A stretch of DNA of 64,000 nucleotides, taken from the NCBI GenBank assembly GCA_964563855.1, contig CAZLYU010000015.1, forward strand, positions 1-64,000. Direction: 5' to 3'. Below are positions 26,393 to 34,452 of the stretch, one piece after another (the stretch's first letter is position 1; the number at the start of each line of letters is the position of its first letter). The notes below the pieces were generated by a model that worked only from the letters and a program-made list of their open reading frames with translations, made no database searches and was not told the origin of the DNA. The translations under genes were made by a program, and so were the position numbers. Source of the DNA: JAFGRR01 sp964563855. GTDB lineage: Bacteria; Planctomycetota; Phycisphaerae; UBA1845; Fen-1342.

Positions 26393-26398
26393 TATGCT
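26393..26398 (+). promoter_or_regulatory. Possible -10 element (TATGCT)
   Basis: TATGCT in a CCCGC-TATGCT-GCGC context, 59 bases upstream of the carboxylase start. No clear -35 hexamer is seen. Confidence 0.3.
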
Positions 26399-26457
26399 GC
26401 GCAGCACACCGGTACACCGGCCCCCAACCGTACAACTCCGGGGCCGCCGGCGCCGCC

Positions 26458-28089
26458 ATGGACCTGATCCCCACCGCCCTGGACCCCAAAGCCCCCGCCG
26501 CGGTCGCCAACCGCGAGGCGAACCTCCACCTGCTCAAAGACCTCCGCAGCCGGCTCGAAACAGTCAAGGCCGGCGGCGGAGCGGAGCGCGTCGGCAAGCA
26601 TCGCGAGCGCGGAAAACTGTTCGTGCGCGACCGCATCGACGCGCTGCTCGATCCGCAGAGCCCGTTTCTCGAGCTCGCGCCGCTCGCCGCGAGCGGCCTC
26701 TACGACGACGCCGCGCCGGGCGCCGGCCTCGTCATCGGATTGGGGCGCATCAGCGGTCGCCTGGCCGTTGTCGTCGCGAACGACGCCACTGTGAAAGGGG
26801 GAGCCTATTTTCCGATCACCGTCAAGAAACACCTCCGCGCCCAGGAAGTCGCGCTGGAAAATCGCCTGCCGTCCGTCTACTTGGTCGATTCCGGCGGCGC
26901 CTTCCTGCCGCTGCAGGCGGAAGTCTTCCCCGATCGCGATCACTTCGGACGCATCTTCTTTAACCAAGCCCGACTCTCCGCAAACGGCGTCCCGCAAATC
27001 GCCGTCGTCATGGGCTCCTGCACCGCAGGCGGCGCCTACGTGCCGGCAATGAGCTATGAGACCGTCATCGTGAAGCAGCAGGGCACGATCTTCCTCGGCG
27101 GCCCACCACTCGTGAAAGCCGCCACCGGGGAGGAAGTCAGCGCGGAGGAGCTTGGCGGCGCTGACGTGCATACGGCGACCTCGGGCGTCGCCGACCACTA
27201 TGCCCAGAACGACGAAGACGCCCTCGCGATTACGCGGAGCATTTTCGAACATCTCCCCGCTTCGACTCCCAACGACCCACGGATCGCGGCGCTCCGCGCG
27301 CGGCGCCATTCGCCGGAGCCGCCGCAGCACGACGCGGATGACTTGCGGGCGATCGTGCCGGTCGATGCCCGCCGGGCGTACGACGTGCGGGAAGTGATTG
27401 CGCGGATCGTCGACGGCAGCCGCTTGCACGAATTCAAGGCCCGCTACGGGACGACGCTGGTCTGCGGGTTCGCGCATCTCTGGGGCTGGCCGGTCGGCGT
27501 GATCGCGAACAACGGGGTGCTGTTCTCGGAGAGCGCGCTGAAGGGAGCCCACTTCGTCGAACTGTGCAGCCAGCGGGGAACGCCGCTGATTTTTCTCCAG
27601 AACATCACCGGGTTCATGGTGGGGCGTGAGTATGAAGCGCGCGGCATCGCGAAAGACGGCGCGAAACTGGTCGCTGCAGTGAGCAACGCCGCCGTTCCCA
27701 AGTTCACCGTGATCATCGGGGGTTCGTATGGTGCTGGAAATTACGGGATGTGCGGTCGCGCCTTCGGCCCGCGACAATTGTGGATGTGGCCGAACGCGCG
27801 CATCAGCGTGATGGGCGGCGAACAGGCGGCGAACGTCTTGCTGACTGTCAAACAGGACCAACTCGCGGCACAAGGCCGGCCGCTGCTCACCGACCAGCAG
27901 GCGGCCGAATTCAAAGCGCCGACCCTCGACAAGTACGCCGCGGAGAGCAGTTGCTACTACAGCACCGCACGCTTGTGGGACGATGGGGTGATCGATCCGG
28001 TCGACACGCGCATGGTGCTGGGCTTGGGAATCGAGGCGGCGTTGCACGCCCCGTTCCCGCCGCGCCGCCAGAGCGTCTTTCGGATGTAG
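26458..28089 (+). CDS. mccB: Acyl-CoA carboxylase carboxyltransferase subunit, methylcrotonyl-CoA type
   Basis: A 543-residue biotin-dependent carboxyltransferase with the two crotonase-fold halves. Motifs NDATVKGGAYFP, TVKKHLRAQE, LVDSGGAFLPLQ, VFPDRDHFGRIFFNQA, GSCTAGGAYVPAM and GTIFLGGPPLVKAATGEEVSAE closely follow the methylcrotonyl-CoA carboxylase beta subunit (leucine degradation). Geranyl-CoA carboxylase is the main alternative. The second half carries ITGFMVGREYE and GGSYGAGNYGMCGRAF. The biotin carboxylase/carrier subunit is not in the window, so the partner must be elsewhere. No ribosome site is visible before the ATG at 26458, and no better start exists upstream in frame. It ends 3 bases from the convergent membrane-protein gene. 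Confidence 0.88.
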   Translation: MDLIPTALDPKAPAAVANREANLHLLKDLRSRLETVKAGGGAERVGKHRERGKLFVRDRIDALLDPQSPFLELAPLAASGLYDDAAPGAGLVIGLGRISGRLAVVVANDATVKGGAYFPITVKKHLRAQEVALENRLPSVYLVDSGGAFLPLQAEVFPDRDHFGRIFFNQARLSANGVPQIAVVMGSCTAGGAYVPAMSYETVIVKQQGTIFLGGPPLVKAATGEEVSAEELGGADVHTATSGVADHYAQNDEDALAITRSIFEHLPASTPNDPRIAALRARRHSPEPPQHDADDLRAIVPVDARRAYDVREVIARIVDGSRLHEFKARYGTTLVCGFAHLWGWPVGVIANNGVLFSESALKGAHFVELCSQRGTPLIFLQNITGFMVGREYEARGIAKDGAKLVAAVSNAAVPKFTVIIGGSYGAGNYGMCGRAFGPRQLWMWPNARISVMGGEQAANVLLTVKQDQLAAQGRPLLTDQQAAEFKAPTLDKYAAESSCYYSTARLWDDGVIDPVDTRMVLGLGIEAALHAPFPPRRQSVFRM

Positions 28090-28092
28090 TCG

Positions 28093-28914
28093 CTACGCGG
28101 TCGCGGTGGTCGATTCGAGGCCCGCTTCGCCGCGGTCGTCTGTTGATCGTCGACGACCGCTTCGGAAGTAGTTGCTCAGCAGCGCGATGGCCCACACCAC
28201 CGCCAAAGCCGCCCACGTCCACGGGCCGAGCGACAGCAATCGCTCGCGCATGCCCGTCAGCTCCGAAGCGCTGAACAAGCCAATCACGAGCAGCATGGCC
28301 CCCGCCGTCGCGGCGGTGACCGCCCGAGCGAGGCGCGGCATGAGCATTCCGAAGGCCAGCCCCGCGCCGAGTGTCGCGAGCGTGATGACGCCCAGGCTGA
28401 ATTGCAGCGCCGTGGTGTTCGCATTCAGGTAGTCCCATAGCCCTTGCGGAACGACCCAGAGGACGTTGCCGGCCGGCGCCGCATCCGCTGCCGGCAGCGA
28501 CACCTGCAGGTCTTCGCCCCGCGCGTAGTCGAGATAAACCGGGTAGAGCACCTGGCCGGCGTAGACGCCGACGCCGACGAGCGCGGCGCAGAGACCCAGG
28601 AATGCCGCCACCAGCACCTTGGTGAGCACGATGCCGAAGGCGCCGCCGACAATCGCCGCCGCGATGGCGGTGGGCAGCATCGGCCAGCCAAACCAACCGG
28701 ACAACGCGGCGCCAAGTTCGGATCCGCCATACACGCCTACGCCGGCCGCGATGAGCGGGGCGAGCTGCGCGCCGCGCCAGAGGATGAGCGCGGCCCCAAC
28801 CAGCAAGCAGGCGCTCGCCGCCGCGGGGGCCCACGAGTACAGCCCGGCCAGGTAGTGGTGAGCGAGGCTCAACCCGTCTTCAGCCGCCGACGCGATCTCA
28901 TTCATTCCGTGCAT
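28093..28914 (-). CDS. Polytopic membrane protein at the end of the mur/ftsQ run
   Basis: A 273-residue protein with about seven hydrophobic segments (near 29-47, 52-65, 78-94, 98-120, 172-192, 198-217 and 230-248) and an extracytoplasmic loop of about 50 residues after the fourth. The C terminus is a basic, polar tail. I do not recognise the family; the Gly/Ala-rich paired helices loosely recall TMEM198/DUF4203-type proteins. The start ATG 28914 follows an AGGAG that lies inside the end of ftsQ, with only 3 bases between the genes, so it is almost certainly co-transcribed with murC-murB-ddl-ftsQ. It occupies the position where ftsA normally lies. Confidence 0.72.
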   Translation of the reverse strand: MHGMNEIASAAEDGLSLAHHYLAGLYSWAPAAASACLLVGAALILWRGAQLAPLIAAGVGVYGGSELGAALSGWFGWPMLPTAIAAAIVGGAFGIVLTKVLVAAFLGLCAALVGVGVYAGQVLYPVYLDYARGEDLQVSLPAADAAPAGNVLWVVPQGLWDYLNANTTALQFSLGVITLATLGAGLAFGMLMPRLARAVTAATAGAMLLVIGLFSASELTGMRERLLSLGPWTWAALAVVWAIALLSNYFRSGRRRSTDDRGEAGLESTTATA

Positions 28915-28917
28915 ACA

Positions 28918-29847
28918 CTACTCTCCTGCCGTTCCCGCGGCGCCCGCCGACGCACCCGGCGTGCGGTTCCAATACTCGTCGCCAAACGCCCGCACATCGT
29001 AGACGCCGTTCGGCGTCGTTTCGCGTGTCAGAAGTTGTTCGACCTTCGCCAGTTTGTCACGCGCCGGGGCTTCAGTCCCAAACTCGCGACCCGGCGCGCG
29101 GCCCCACCACAACATCGCAGGGGGGTTGATCAGCCGAATGCGCAGCCCGCCGGCGCGCGGATCACCGCGCCGGCTGACGTCGACCGCGCCGATCCGCTCG
29201 ACGTTGGTCGCCAGACCGGTGCTCATGATGAAGTGCACCAGACGCAGTCCATCAGCCACATCATCGCCCGGCCAGGCCAACCCCGCGGCGGGTGCGGGGG
29301 CGGCGGCTCCGTATACCGGAATCCAACCTGGCGCGAGCCGCTCCGTCTCGCTGGGGTTTACACTCAGCCGGACGCCGTCGTGGTCAACGAGATACGCCTG
29401 ACTTCCATCGACGACCATGGTGAGCGGTTCGCGAAATGTCGCCGCGACGCGGACCCGCCCATCAGACGTCTTGGTCACGCGCTCGACATCGTCAATCCAA
29501 GGCGACTGCTCCGCGCGGTGATAGATCCACGCGCAAAGCTGTGGGGCCGCGGGGCTGGTGCTCGCGTCCACTTTCAGGCCCGCTTCGACTTCATCGAGCA
29601 CGAAGCGGCCGTTGTCGCCTTCCATCCAACCCGGCAACGACACCCATTCGATCCGCAGCGGAAACGCGTTGGGATCTTCGAGCCGCTGGCGATAGCCAAA
29701 CGCTTCATCAATGAGTGTGAGTCCGAATCCGAAGCTGAACAGCGTAAGCGCCCACACCGCAACCTTCGAAAATCGCTTGGCCGCCGCGCTTGAAATCAGC
29801 GGCTTCGACGACTGCTTCGCGCGACTGGTGGAACGACGCTTGGCCAT
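28918..29847 (-). CDS. ftsQ: FtsQ/DivIB-like cell division protein
   Basis: A 309-residue protein with a basic cytoplasmic N terminus (MAKRRSTSRAK), one TM (about 28-47) and an extracytoplasmic region. This contains a POTRA-like stretch (AWIYHRAEQSPWIDDVERVTKTSDGRVRVAATFREPL) and the DGSQAYLVDHDGVRL strand pair typical of FtsQ. In other bacteria FtsQ links FtsB/FtsL to the divisome. Overall sequence is divergent; the assignment rests on these motifs plus the order murC-murB-ddl-ftsQ. The ATG at 29847 is preferred over a TTG one codon upstream. Confidence 0.8.
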   Translation of the reverse strand: MAKRRSTSRAKQSSKPLISSAAAKRFSKVAVWALTLFSFGFGLTLIDEAFGYRQRLEDPNAFPLRIEWVSLPGWMEGDNGRFVLDEVEAGLKVDASTSPAAPQLCAWIYHRAEQSPWIDDVERVTKTSDGRVRVAATFREPLTMVVDGSQAYLVDHDGVRLSVNPSETERLAPGWIPVYGAAAPAPAAGLAWPGDDVADGLRLVHFIMSTGLATNVERIGAVDVSRRGDPRAGGLRIRLINPPAMLWWGRAPGREFGTEAPARDKLAKVEQLLTRETTPNGVYDVRAFGDEYWNRTPGASAGAAGTAGE

Positions 29848-29857
29848 CAAATCAAAC

Positions 29858-30805
29858 TCAGTGTTCCTCGACCGCCAGGTGCACGAGCCGATCGACCAGA
29901 TCGTCGAGCGACAAACCCGCCGCCGCCGCCGCCTTGGGCAACAGTGAGTGGCTCGTGAATCCCGGCATCGTGTTCACTTCAAGCAACCAGGGCGCGCCGT
30001 CGGCGTCGACGATCCAGTCCGCCCGCGCCAAATGACGACAACCGAGCACGCCGCAAACCGCTTCGGTCTGCCGACGCAGCGCGGCGTGCACCTCGGCTGT
30101 GCCGCTGTCGAGACGATATTCGGTGCCCTCGTCGACATATTTGGCTTCATAGTCGTAGAACGCTCGTCGCGGACGGATGCAGATCGGCGGCAAGGCCGTC
30201 CCGTCCAGCCAGCCGACCGCGAACTCGTCTCCGGCAATGAACTGCTCAACCATCACGCTTTCATAGCGAACCAGGGCCGCCGTCACTTGTTCCAGCAGCG
30301 CGGTCCCATCGTGCACGATGCACACGCCCACGCTGCTGCCCTCGCACGGCGGTTTGACGATCACCGGCCCCGTCACGTTGGCGAGCGCCGCAGCAACGGG
30401 CGTGCCCCGTCGCACGACCTGATCGGAGGGCAAGTTCAGTCCCAACCCCCCAAGCCGGGCTTTCGTCTTCAGCTTGTCGATGCACAGGCGGGAAACGTCG
30501 CTGTTGGAGCCGACGAACCGCACCCGCCGCGCTTCCAATAATTCCTGCAGCGCGCCGTCTTCGCCAAACTCGCCATGCAGCGCCGGAAAGACCACATCCG
30601 CCGGCGCGTCAAGCGCGGTCTGGTCGCTCGGGGTGATGTCGCGTCGTTCGACGTCGTGCCCCCGGCGCTCCAAGGCCGCCGCGATCGCCGCTCCAGACGC
30701 CTCGCTGACCGCCCGCTCCGAGCCGGGGCCTCCGGCGAGAACAAGAACGCGGAGCTTGCGGGCGGTGCGGAATGATTCCATAGGCGGTGCGGCCGCGGCG
30801 TGCAT
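29858..30805 (-). CDS. ddl: D-alanine--D-alanine ligase
   Basis: A 315-residue ATP-grasp enzyme that joins two D-alanines for the peptidoglycan stem peptide. LHGEFGEDGALQ near the N-terminal lobe, the ATP-binding VKPPCEGSSVGV loop, and LLEVNTMPGFTSHSL near the C terminus are diagnostic. The start MHAAAAP has GGAG 7 nt upstream, giving a normal family length; an alternative ATG lies eight codons downstream. It sits 13 bases downstream of murB and 10 upstream of ftsQ. Confidence 0.93.
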   Translation of the reverse strand: MHAAAAPPMESFRTARKLRVLVLAGGPGSERAVSEASGAAIAAALERRGHDVERRDITPSDQTALDAPADVVFPALHGEFGEDGALQELLEARRVRFVGSNSDVSRLCIDKLKTKARLGGLGLNLPSDQVVRRGTPVAAALANVTGPVIVKPPCEGSSVGVCIVHDGTALLEQVTAALVRYESVMVEQFIAGDEFAVGWLDGTALPPICIRPRRAFYDYEAKYVDEGTEYRLDSGTAEVHAALRRQTEAVCGVLGCRHLARADWIVDADGAPWLLEVNTMPGFTSHSLLPKAAAAAGLSLDDLVDRLVHLAVEEH

Positions 30806-30818
30806 CGGGTGACTCCAT

Positions 30819-31700
30819 TCACCAGATGTCGACTTCCAACTCGAGTTCGACGCCGTATGCCGCCAGAACCCGCTGTTTCGCCAACTCAATCAAGTCTATC
30901 ACATCGCGCGCCCGTGCGTCAGCCGCGGCCACGATGAAGTTGGCGTGGCGCGTGCTGATCTCGGCGCCGCCGCGTCGCTCGCCCTTGAGCCCCGCTTCGT
31001 CGATCAGTCGGCCGGCGGCGTGCTGCGGCGGATTCTTGAAGATGCAACCGGCGCTGCGCTTCGACACCGGCGGCTGCTCGCCAGCCTTCTCAGACCAGAT
31101 GCGTCGATATCGAGCATGCAGCGACTCGCGCTCGGCTGGCTCCAGCGCGAAGGTCGCTTCGAGCACCAGCGCACGCCCGATGTCGCTGCGTCGATAGCCA
31201 AACGCACGCTCATCAACCGACCGCTCTTCCACCACCCCGCTCGGCTGCATCAGCCGCACACGCCGCACCGCGTCCGCGATGCAGCCGTAGCGTCCGCCGG
31301 CGTTCATGCGCACCAGCCCACCGACCGTGCCGGGTACACCGGCCAGGCCTTCGAGCCCGCTCAGCCCGTGCTCGACCGCGCCGCGCACGAGCGCCATAAA
31401 GTCGACCCCGCCGCCCGCCGTCACACTCCCATCCCGCCATGAGATGCCGCCAAACGCGGGCGCCGTCAGCCGCACGACCGCGCCCGCGAAACCCTCGTCG
31501 CGCACCAGCACGTTGGCGCCGCCGCCCAGCACCCGCCACGGCACGTCGTGCTCCGTGAGGCGGCGTAAGACGTCGCTTAGCTCCGCCTCACGCGTCGGCG
31601 TCACCAGCCACCGCGCAGGGCCGCCGAGCCGATACCACGTCAGCGGCGCAAGCGGCGCATCAGGTTGGCAGATGTGCTCCAAGCCGGTGCACCAACTCAT
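30819..31700 (-). CDS. murB: UDP-N-acetylenolpyruvoylglucosamine reductase
   Basis: A 293-residue FAD enzyme that reduces UDP-GlcNAc-enolpyruvate to UDP-MurNAc with NADPH. FAD-binding motifs LGGGANVLVRDEGF and LAGVPGTVGG are present, as are YRRSDIG and the C-terminal RLIDEAGLKG and HANFIV of the shorter (type II) MurB. The catalytic proton donor, usually Ser in GSxFKNP, is Cys219 here (AGCIFKNPP). The gene overlaps the end of murC by 41 bases, implying coupled translation. Confidence 0.93.
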   Translation of the reverse strand: MSWCTGLEHICQPDAPLAPLTWYRLGGPARWLVTPTREAELSDVLRRLTEHDVPWRVLGGGANVLVRDEGFAGAVVRLTAPAFGGISWRDGSVTAGGGVDFMALVRGAVEHGLSGLEGLAGVPGTVGGLVRMNAGGRYGCIADAVRRVRLMQPSGVVEERSVDERAFGYRRSDIGRALVLEATFALEPAERESLHARYRRIWSEKAGEQPPVSKRSAGCIFKNPPQHAAGRLIDEAGLKGERRGGAEISTRHANFIVAAADARARDVIDLIELAKQRVLAAYGVELELEVDIW

Positions 31701-33102
31701 CGGCCAGTTTCCAGATTGATCCGGCCCCCATGGTGATCACGACGTCCCCAGGACGGATGTTCGCCTCCAGATAAGCGGCGATCGCGGTGAAATCCGGGAT
31801 GTACTCGGCGTCGCCGCCGGCCGCTTCAATACGCGTCACGAGATCTGCGGCGCGCACCTCGTCGCGGTCGCGCTCACTGTCGCGCACAAAGTAGATATCG
31901 GGCACGACGATGCGATCGGCTTCGGCGAAGCTCCGCGCGAAATCTTCGAGCAGGAAGCGCGTTCGCGAGTGCTGATGCGGCTGAAACACGCACCAGAGAC
32001 GCTGCGGTTTGTATTGGGCGCGCGTGGCCGCCAGTGTCGCGCGGATTTCGGTTGGGTGGTGGGCGTAGTCGTCGAGCAAGGTGACCCCGTCGACCACGCC
32101 GCGCAGCTCGAGCCGCCGACCGACGCCGCGAAATGCGCGCAACCCGGCCGCAAGTGGTTCAAACGCGACGCCGTGATGCGTCGCCAACGCCGCCACGGCC
32201 AGCGCATTCGACATGTTGTGCTTGCCCGGCAGGCCGAGCTGCACGCGGCCCAGTCGCTGCCCGTCGCGAATGAGATCGAACGCGTAGCGACCGTCGTGAA
32301 CGGTGATCGCTTCGGGTCGCCACGTGGCGTCCGGATGTTCGCCGAACGTTTCGCACCGCGCCCCCCAACCGCCCGACAGACCGCGACATCCCGCATCGTC
32401 CGCATTCAGCAACAGCAGTCCGCCGGTCGGCAGACGCCGCGAGAAATCGACGAAGGCGCGCTGAATGTCGGCGAGGTCGGCGTAGTAGTCGAGGTGGTCT
32501 TCCTCAAGGTTGAGTATGACGGCGCTGCGCGGCTCAAGATGCAGGAACGAGCGGTCGTATTCGCACGCCTCGGCGACGAACAGCCGTCCTTTGCCGACGC
32601 CGCTGCCACCCCCGAGTTGCGGGCTGATGGCGCCGACCACGAAGTTCGGACTAAGCCCGGCCTCGGTGAGCACGAATGCGAGCCACGCGGTGGTGGTGCT
32701 CTTGCCGTGCGTGCCGCTGATCGCGACGCCGTCGGCCCGCCCCATGAGGTGGCCGAGCAGTTGCGCGTACTTCACGACCGGAACGCCTTGCGCGACTGCG
32801 GCGGTCAGATGTGGGTGCTCCGGCTTCGCCGCGGCAGACGCCGCCACGAGGTGCACGTGCTCAGGGAAGGTGTTGACGGACTCGTCTTGCGTGACCAGTG
32901 CGCCGAGGTCCTGCAGACGGCGCGTGATCGGCGAGGTGTGCATGTCGCAGCCGCTGACGCGCACCCCCTGGTGCAGAAGCATGGCGGCAAGCCCGGACAT
33001 ACCGCTCCCGCCGATACCGACCATGTGGACGCGGCAGCCAGCCAACGATCCATCGGGCAGCAGCGCCGCAACGCCGTTTCGCGATCCATGCGAAGTGTCC
33101 AC
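31660..33102 (-). CDS. murC: UDP-N-acetylmuramate--L-alanine ligase
   Basis: A 480-residue Mur ligase that adds L-Ala to UDP-MurNAc. It has an N-terminal nucleotide-binding GIGGSGMSGLA, the ATP loop SGTHGKSTTTAW, NLEEDHLDYYADL, the central LPGKHNMSNALA and the C-terminal domain DDYAHHPTEIRA. These identify MurC rather than MurD/E/F. The GTG start at 33102 has no clear ribosome site, but no other start lies before the GIGGSG motif at a sensible distance. It is the first gene of the murC-murB-ddl-ftsQ run. Confidence 0.94.
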   Translation of the reverse strand: MDTSHGSRNGVAALLPDGSLAGCRVHMVGIGGSGMSGLAAMLLHQGVRVSGCDMHTSPITRRLQDLGALVTQDESVNTFPEHVHLVAASAAAKPEHPHLTAAVAQGVPVVKYAQLLGHLMGRADGVAISGTHGKSTTTAWLAFVLTEAGLSPNFVVGAISPQLGGGSGVGKGRLFVAEACEYDRSFLHLEPRSAVILNLEEDHLDYYADLADIQRAFVDFSRRLPTGGLLLLNADDAGCRGLSGGWGARCETFGEHPDATWRPEAITVHDGRYAFDLIRDGQRLGRVQLGLPGKHNMSNALAVAALATHHGVAFEPLAAGLRAFRGVGRRLELRGVVDGVTLLDDYAHHPTEIRATLAATRAQYKPQRLWCVFQPHQHSRTRFLLEDFARSFAEADRIVVPDIYFVRDSERDRDEVRAADLVTRIEAAGGDAEYIPDFTAIAAYLEANIRPGDVVITMGAGSIWKLADELVHRLGAHLPT

Positions 33103-33199
33103 GTAAACAACTTACCACACGCTGCAACGACTTTCGCATCCGGAGCGCAGAAATGGCCCCGGCGGCGGGGGGGCTCCACCAGGGGGCGTCCATCGCCGG

Positions 33200-34249
33200 T
33201 TAGAGTCGCAGCACCTCCGCGGCGCGCTCAAACACGATTTCGTTGAAACCCGCACAGCGGAACGCCGCCGCCGAAATGTGCGCGAACGACGCATACGCCG
33301 GCAAATGCCGACCAAATCGCCAGCGCAGCAGCGGAACCGCCGGTGGAACCGGGTAGTCGCTGCCGAACAGCAACTTATGGTGCAGTCCCTGCCGCGCCGC
33401 CACGACACGCAAGCTCCGCAGCTTGCCCCACGCCGCCAATGCCGAGATATCGGCGTAGAGCGGGGCGTCGGCGAAATCGTGGCGCAGCGCGTGGATCAAT
33501 ACGTGATAGTCGCGCCAGCTTCCCCACGGCCCGACCGGCGTCGCGAGGTGCGCGATGATGACCTTTGGCATGCCCCCGCGCTGCCGCATGCGAGTCAACA
33601 GCTCAAGGAACGGCGCCACCGGCCGGTATGCGGGGTGATTGGTGCGCAGCGTGAACTCCGGGCCCAGGTGCAGCAGCAACGGCAGGTCGAGCTCGCGACA
33701 CTTCGCGAAGAACCGCTCCGTTCGTGCGTCGTGCGGGCTGACGTTTTGGTGCAGCGGAATGAGCTTGAGCAGGCAAGCCCCCGCGCTCACGACCTCTTCG
33801 AGCGCCGCCTCGGCGTCGTGGCGGTACGGGTGCACCGACGCGCCAAACAGCCACCGTCCGTCAGACGCCGCGCAAGCCGCGCGGACGGTGGCGTTTGACG
33901 TGAACATGTCGCTGCCGCAGCCCGAGCCGCGATCGGGAAGCGGGGGGCGCGCTCCGGCGTCATCGTGATACGCGTCAAACGCCAGCAGCACGAAGCGCGT
34001 CACCGGTCCGTCGCCGCCGAGGTGCAGTGCGTGCGTGCGCGCGAGCGCCTCATCGATCACGCTGTTGTCGCGCGGCAAGCCCAGCGTCCGGCGTAGCATG
34101 CGGAACGCAAGTCGACGCTCCGCCCGCGGCGCAATCGCAGCCCCCAGGTGCTGTGGGTCGGCAGGATCGTCGGTGGGCGCCTCAAACGCGAAGCCAACCG
34201 CGGGCGCCGGGGCGCGACGAAACACATAATGGCAATGCATGTCGATCAT
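33200..34249 (-). CDS. Amidohydrolase-family TIM-barrel protein
   Basis: A 349-residue metal-dependent hydrolase of the amidohydrolase-2 type. The N-terminal MIDMHCH supplies the HxH metal ligands. LLLHLGPEFT and VIIAHLATP provide further histidines, and LLFGSDYP near the C terminus supplies the conserved Asp. The substrate is unknown; relatives include decarboxylases and lactonases. It ends 97 bases upstream of the murC start on the same strand, so it could share a promoter with the mur genes. A weak TTGACC..CATCAT promoter-like pair in the 203-base region beyond its start points the other way. Confidence 0.75.
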   Translation of the reverse strand: MIDMHCHYVFRRAPAPAVGFAFEAPTDDPADPQHLGAAIAPRAERRLAFRMLRRTLGLPRDNSVIDEALARTHALHLGGDGPVTRFVLLAFDAYHDDAGARPPLPDRGSGCGSDMFTSNATVRAACAASDGRWLFGASVHPYRHDAEAALEEVVSAGACLLKLIPLHQNVSPHDARTERFFAKCRELDLPLLLHLGPEFTLRTNHPAYRPVAPFLELLTRMRQRGGMPKVIIAHLATPVGPWGSWRDYHVLIHALRHDFADAPLYADISALAAWGKLRSLRVVAARQGLHHKLLFGSDYPVPPAVPLLRWRFGRHLPAYASFAHISAAAFRCAGFNEIVFERAAEVLRL

Positions 34250-34331
34250 GTTGTCTACTTGCGGCTGCGGCGCAACCCCTGCGCAGCGAGCTCACCGGGC
34301 GGATTATCCGACGGAAGGCGGTTGTGGCAAA

Positions 34332-34360
34332 TTGACCGCACGATAACCGCTTGTCATCAT
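34332..34360 (+). promoter_or_regulatory. Weak sigma70-like promoter
   Basis: TTGACC and CATCAT with a 17-base spacer, 92 bases upstream of the FecR-like gene. The -35 box matches five of six positions, the -10 box four of six. Confidence 0.33.
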
Positions 34361-34452
34361 CAGGTTTGCTGGTGTCGACTGCTATGACCTGATGCGATGC
34401 GCCGCCGCTCGGTCGCGCTCGCGTTCGCCGACGTTGCCTGAGGAACGCTCCA

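Noticed and set aside
26392..28047. A 551-codon open frame opposite mccB
   Set aside because: Antisense of a conserved enzyme; no family motif.
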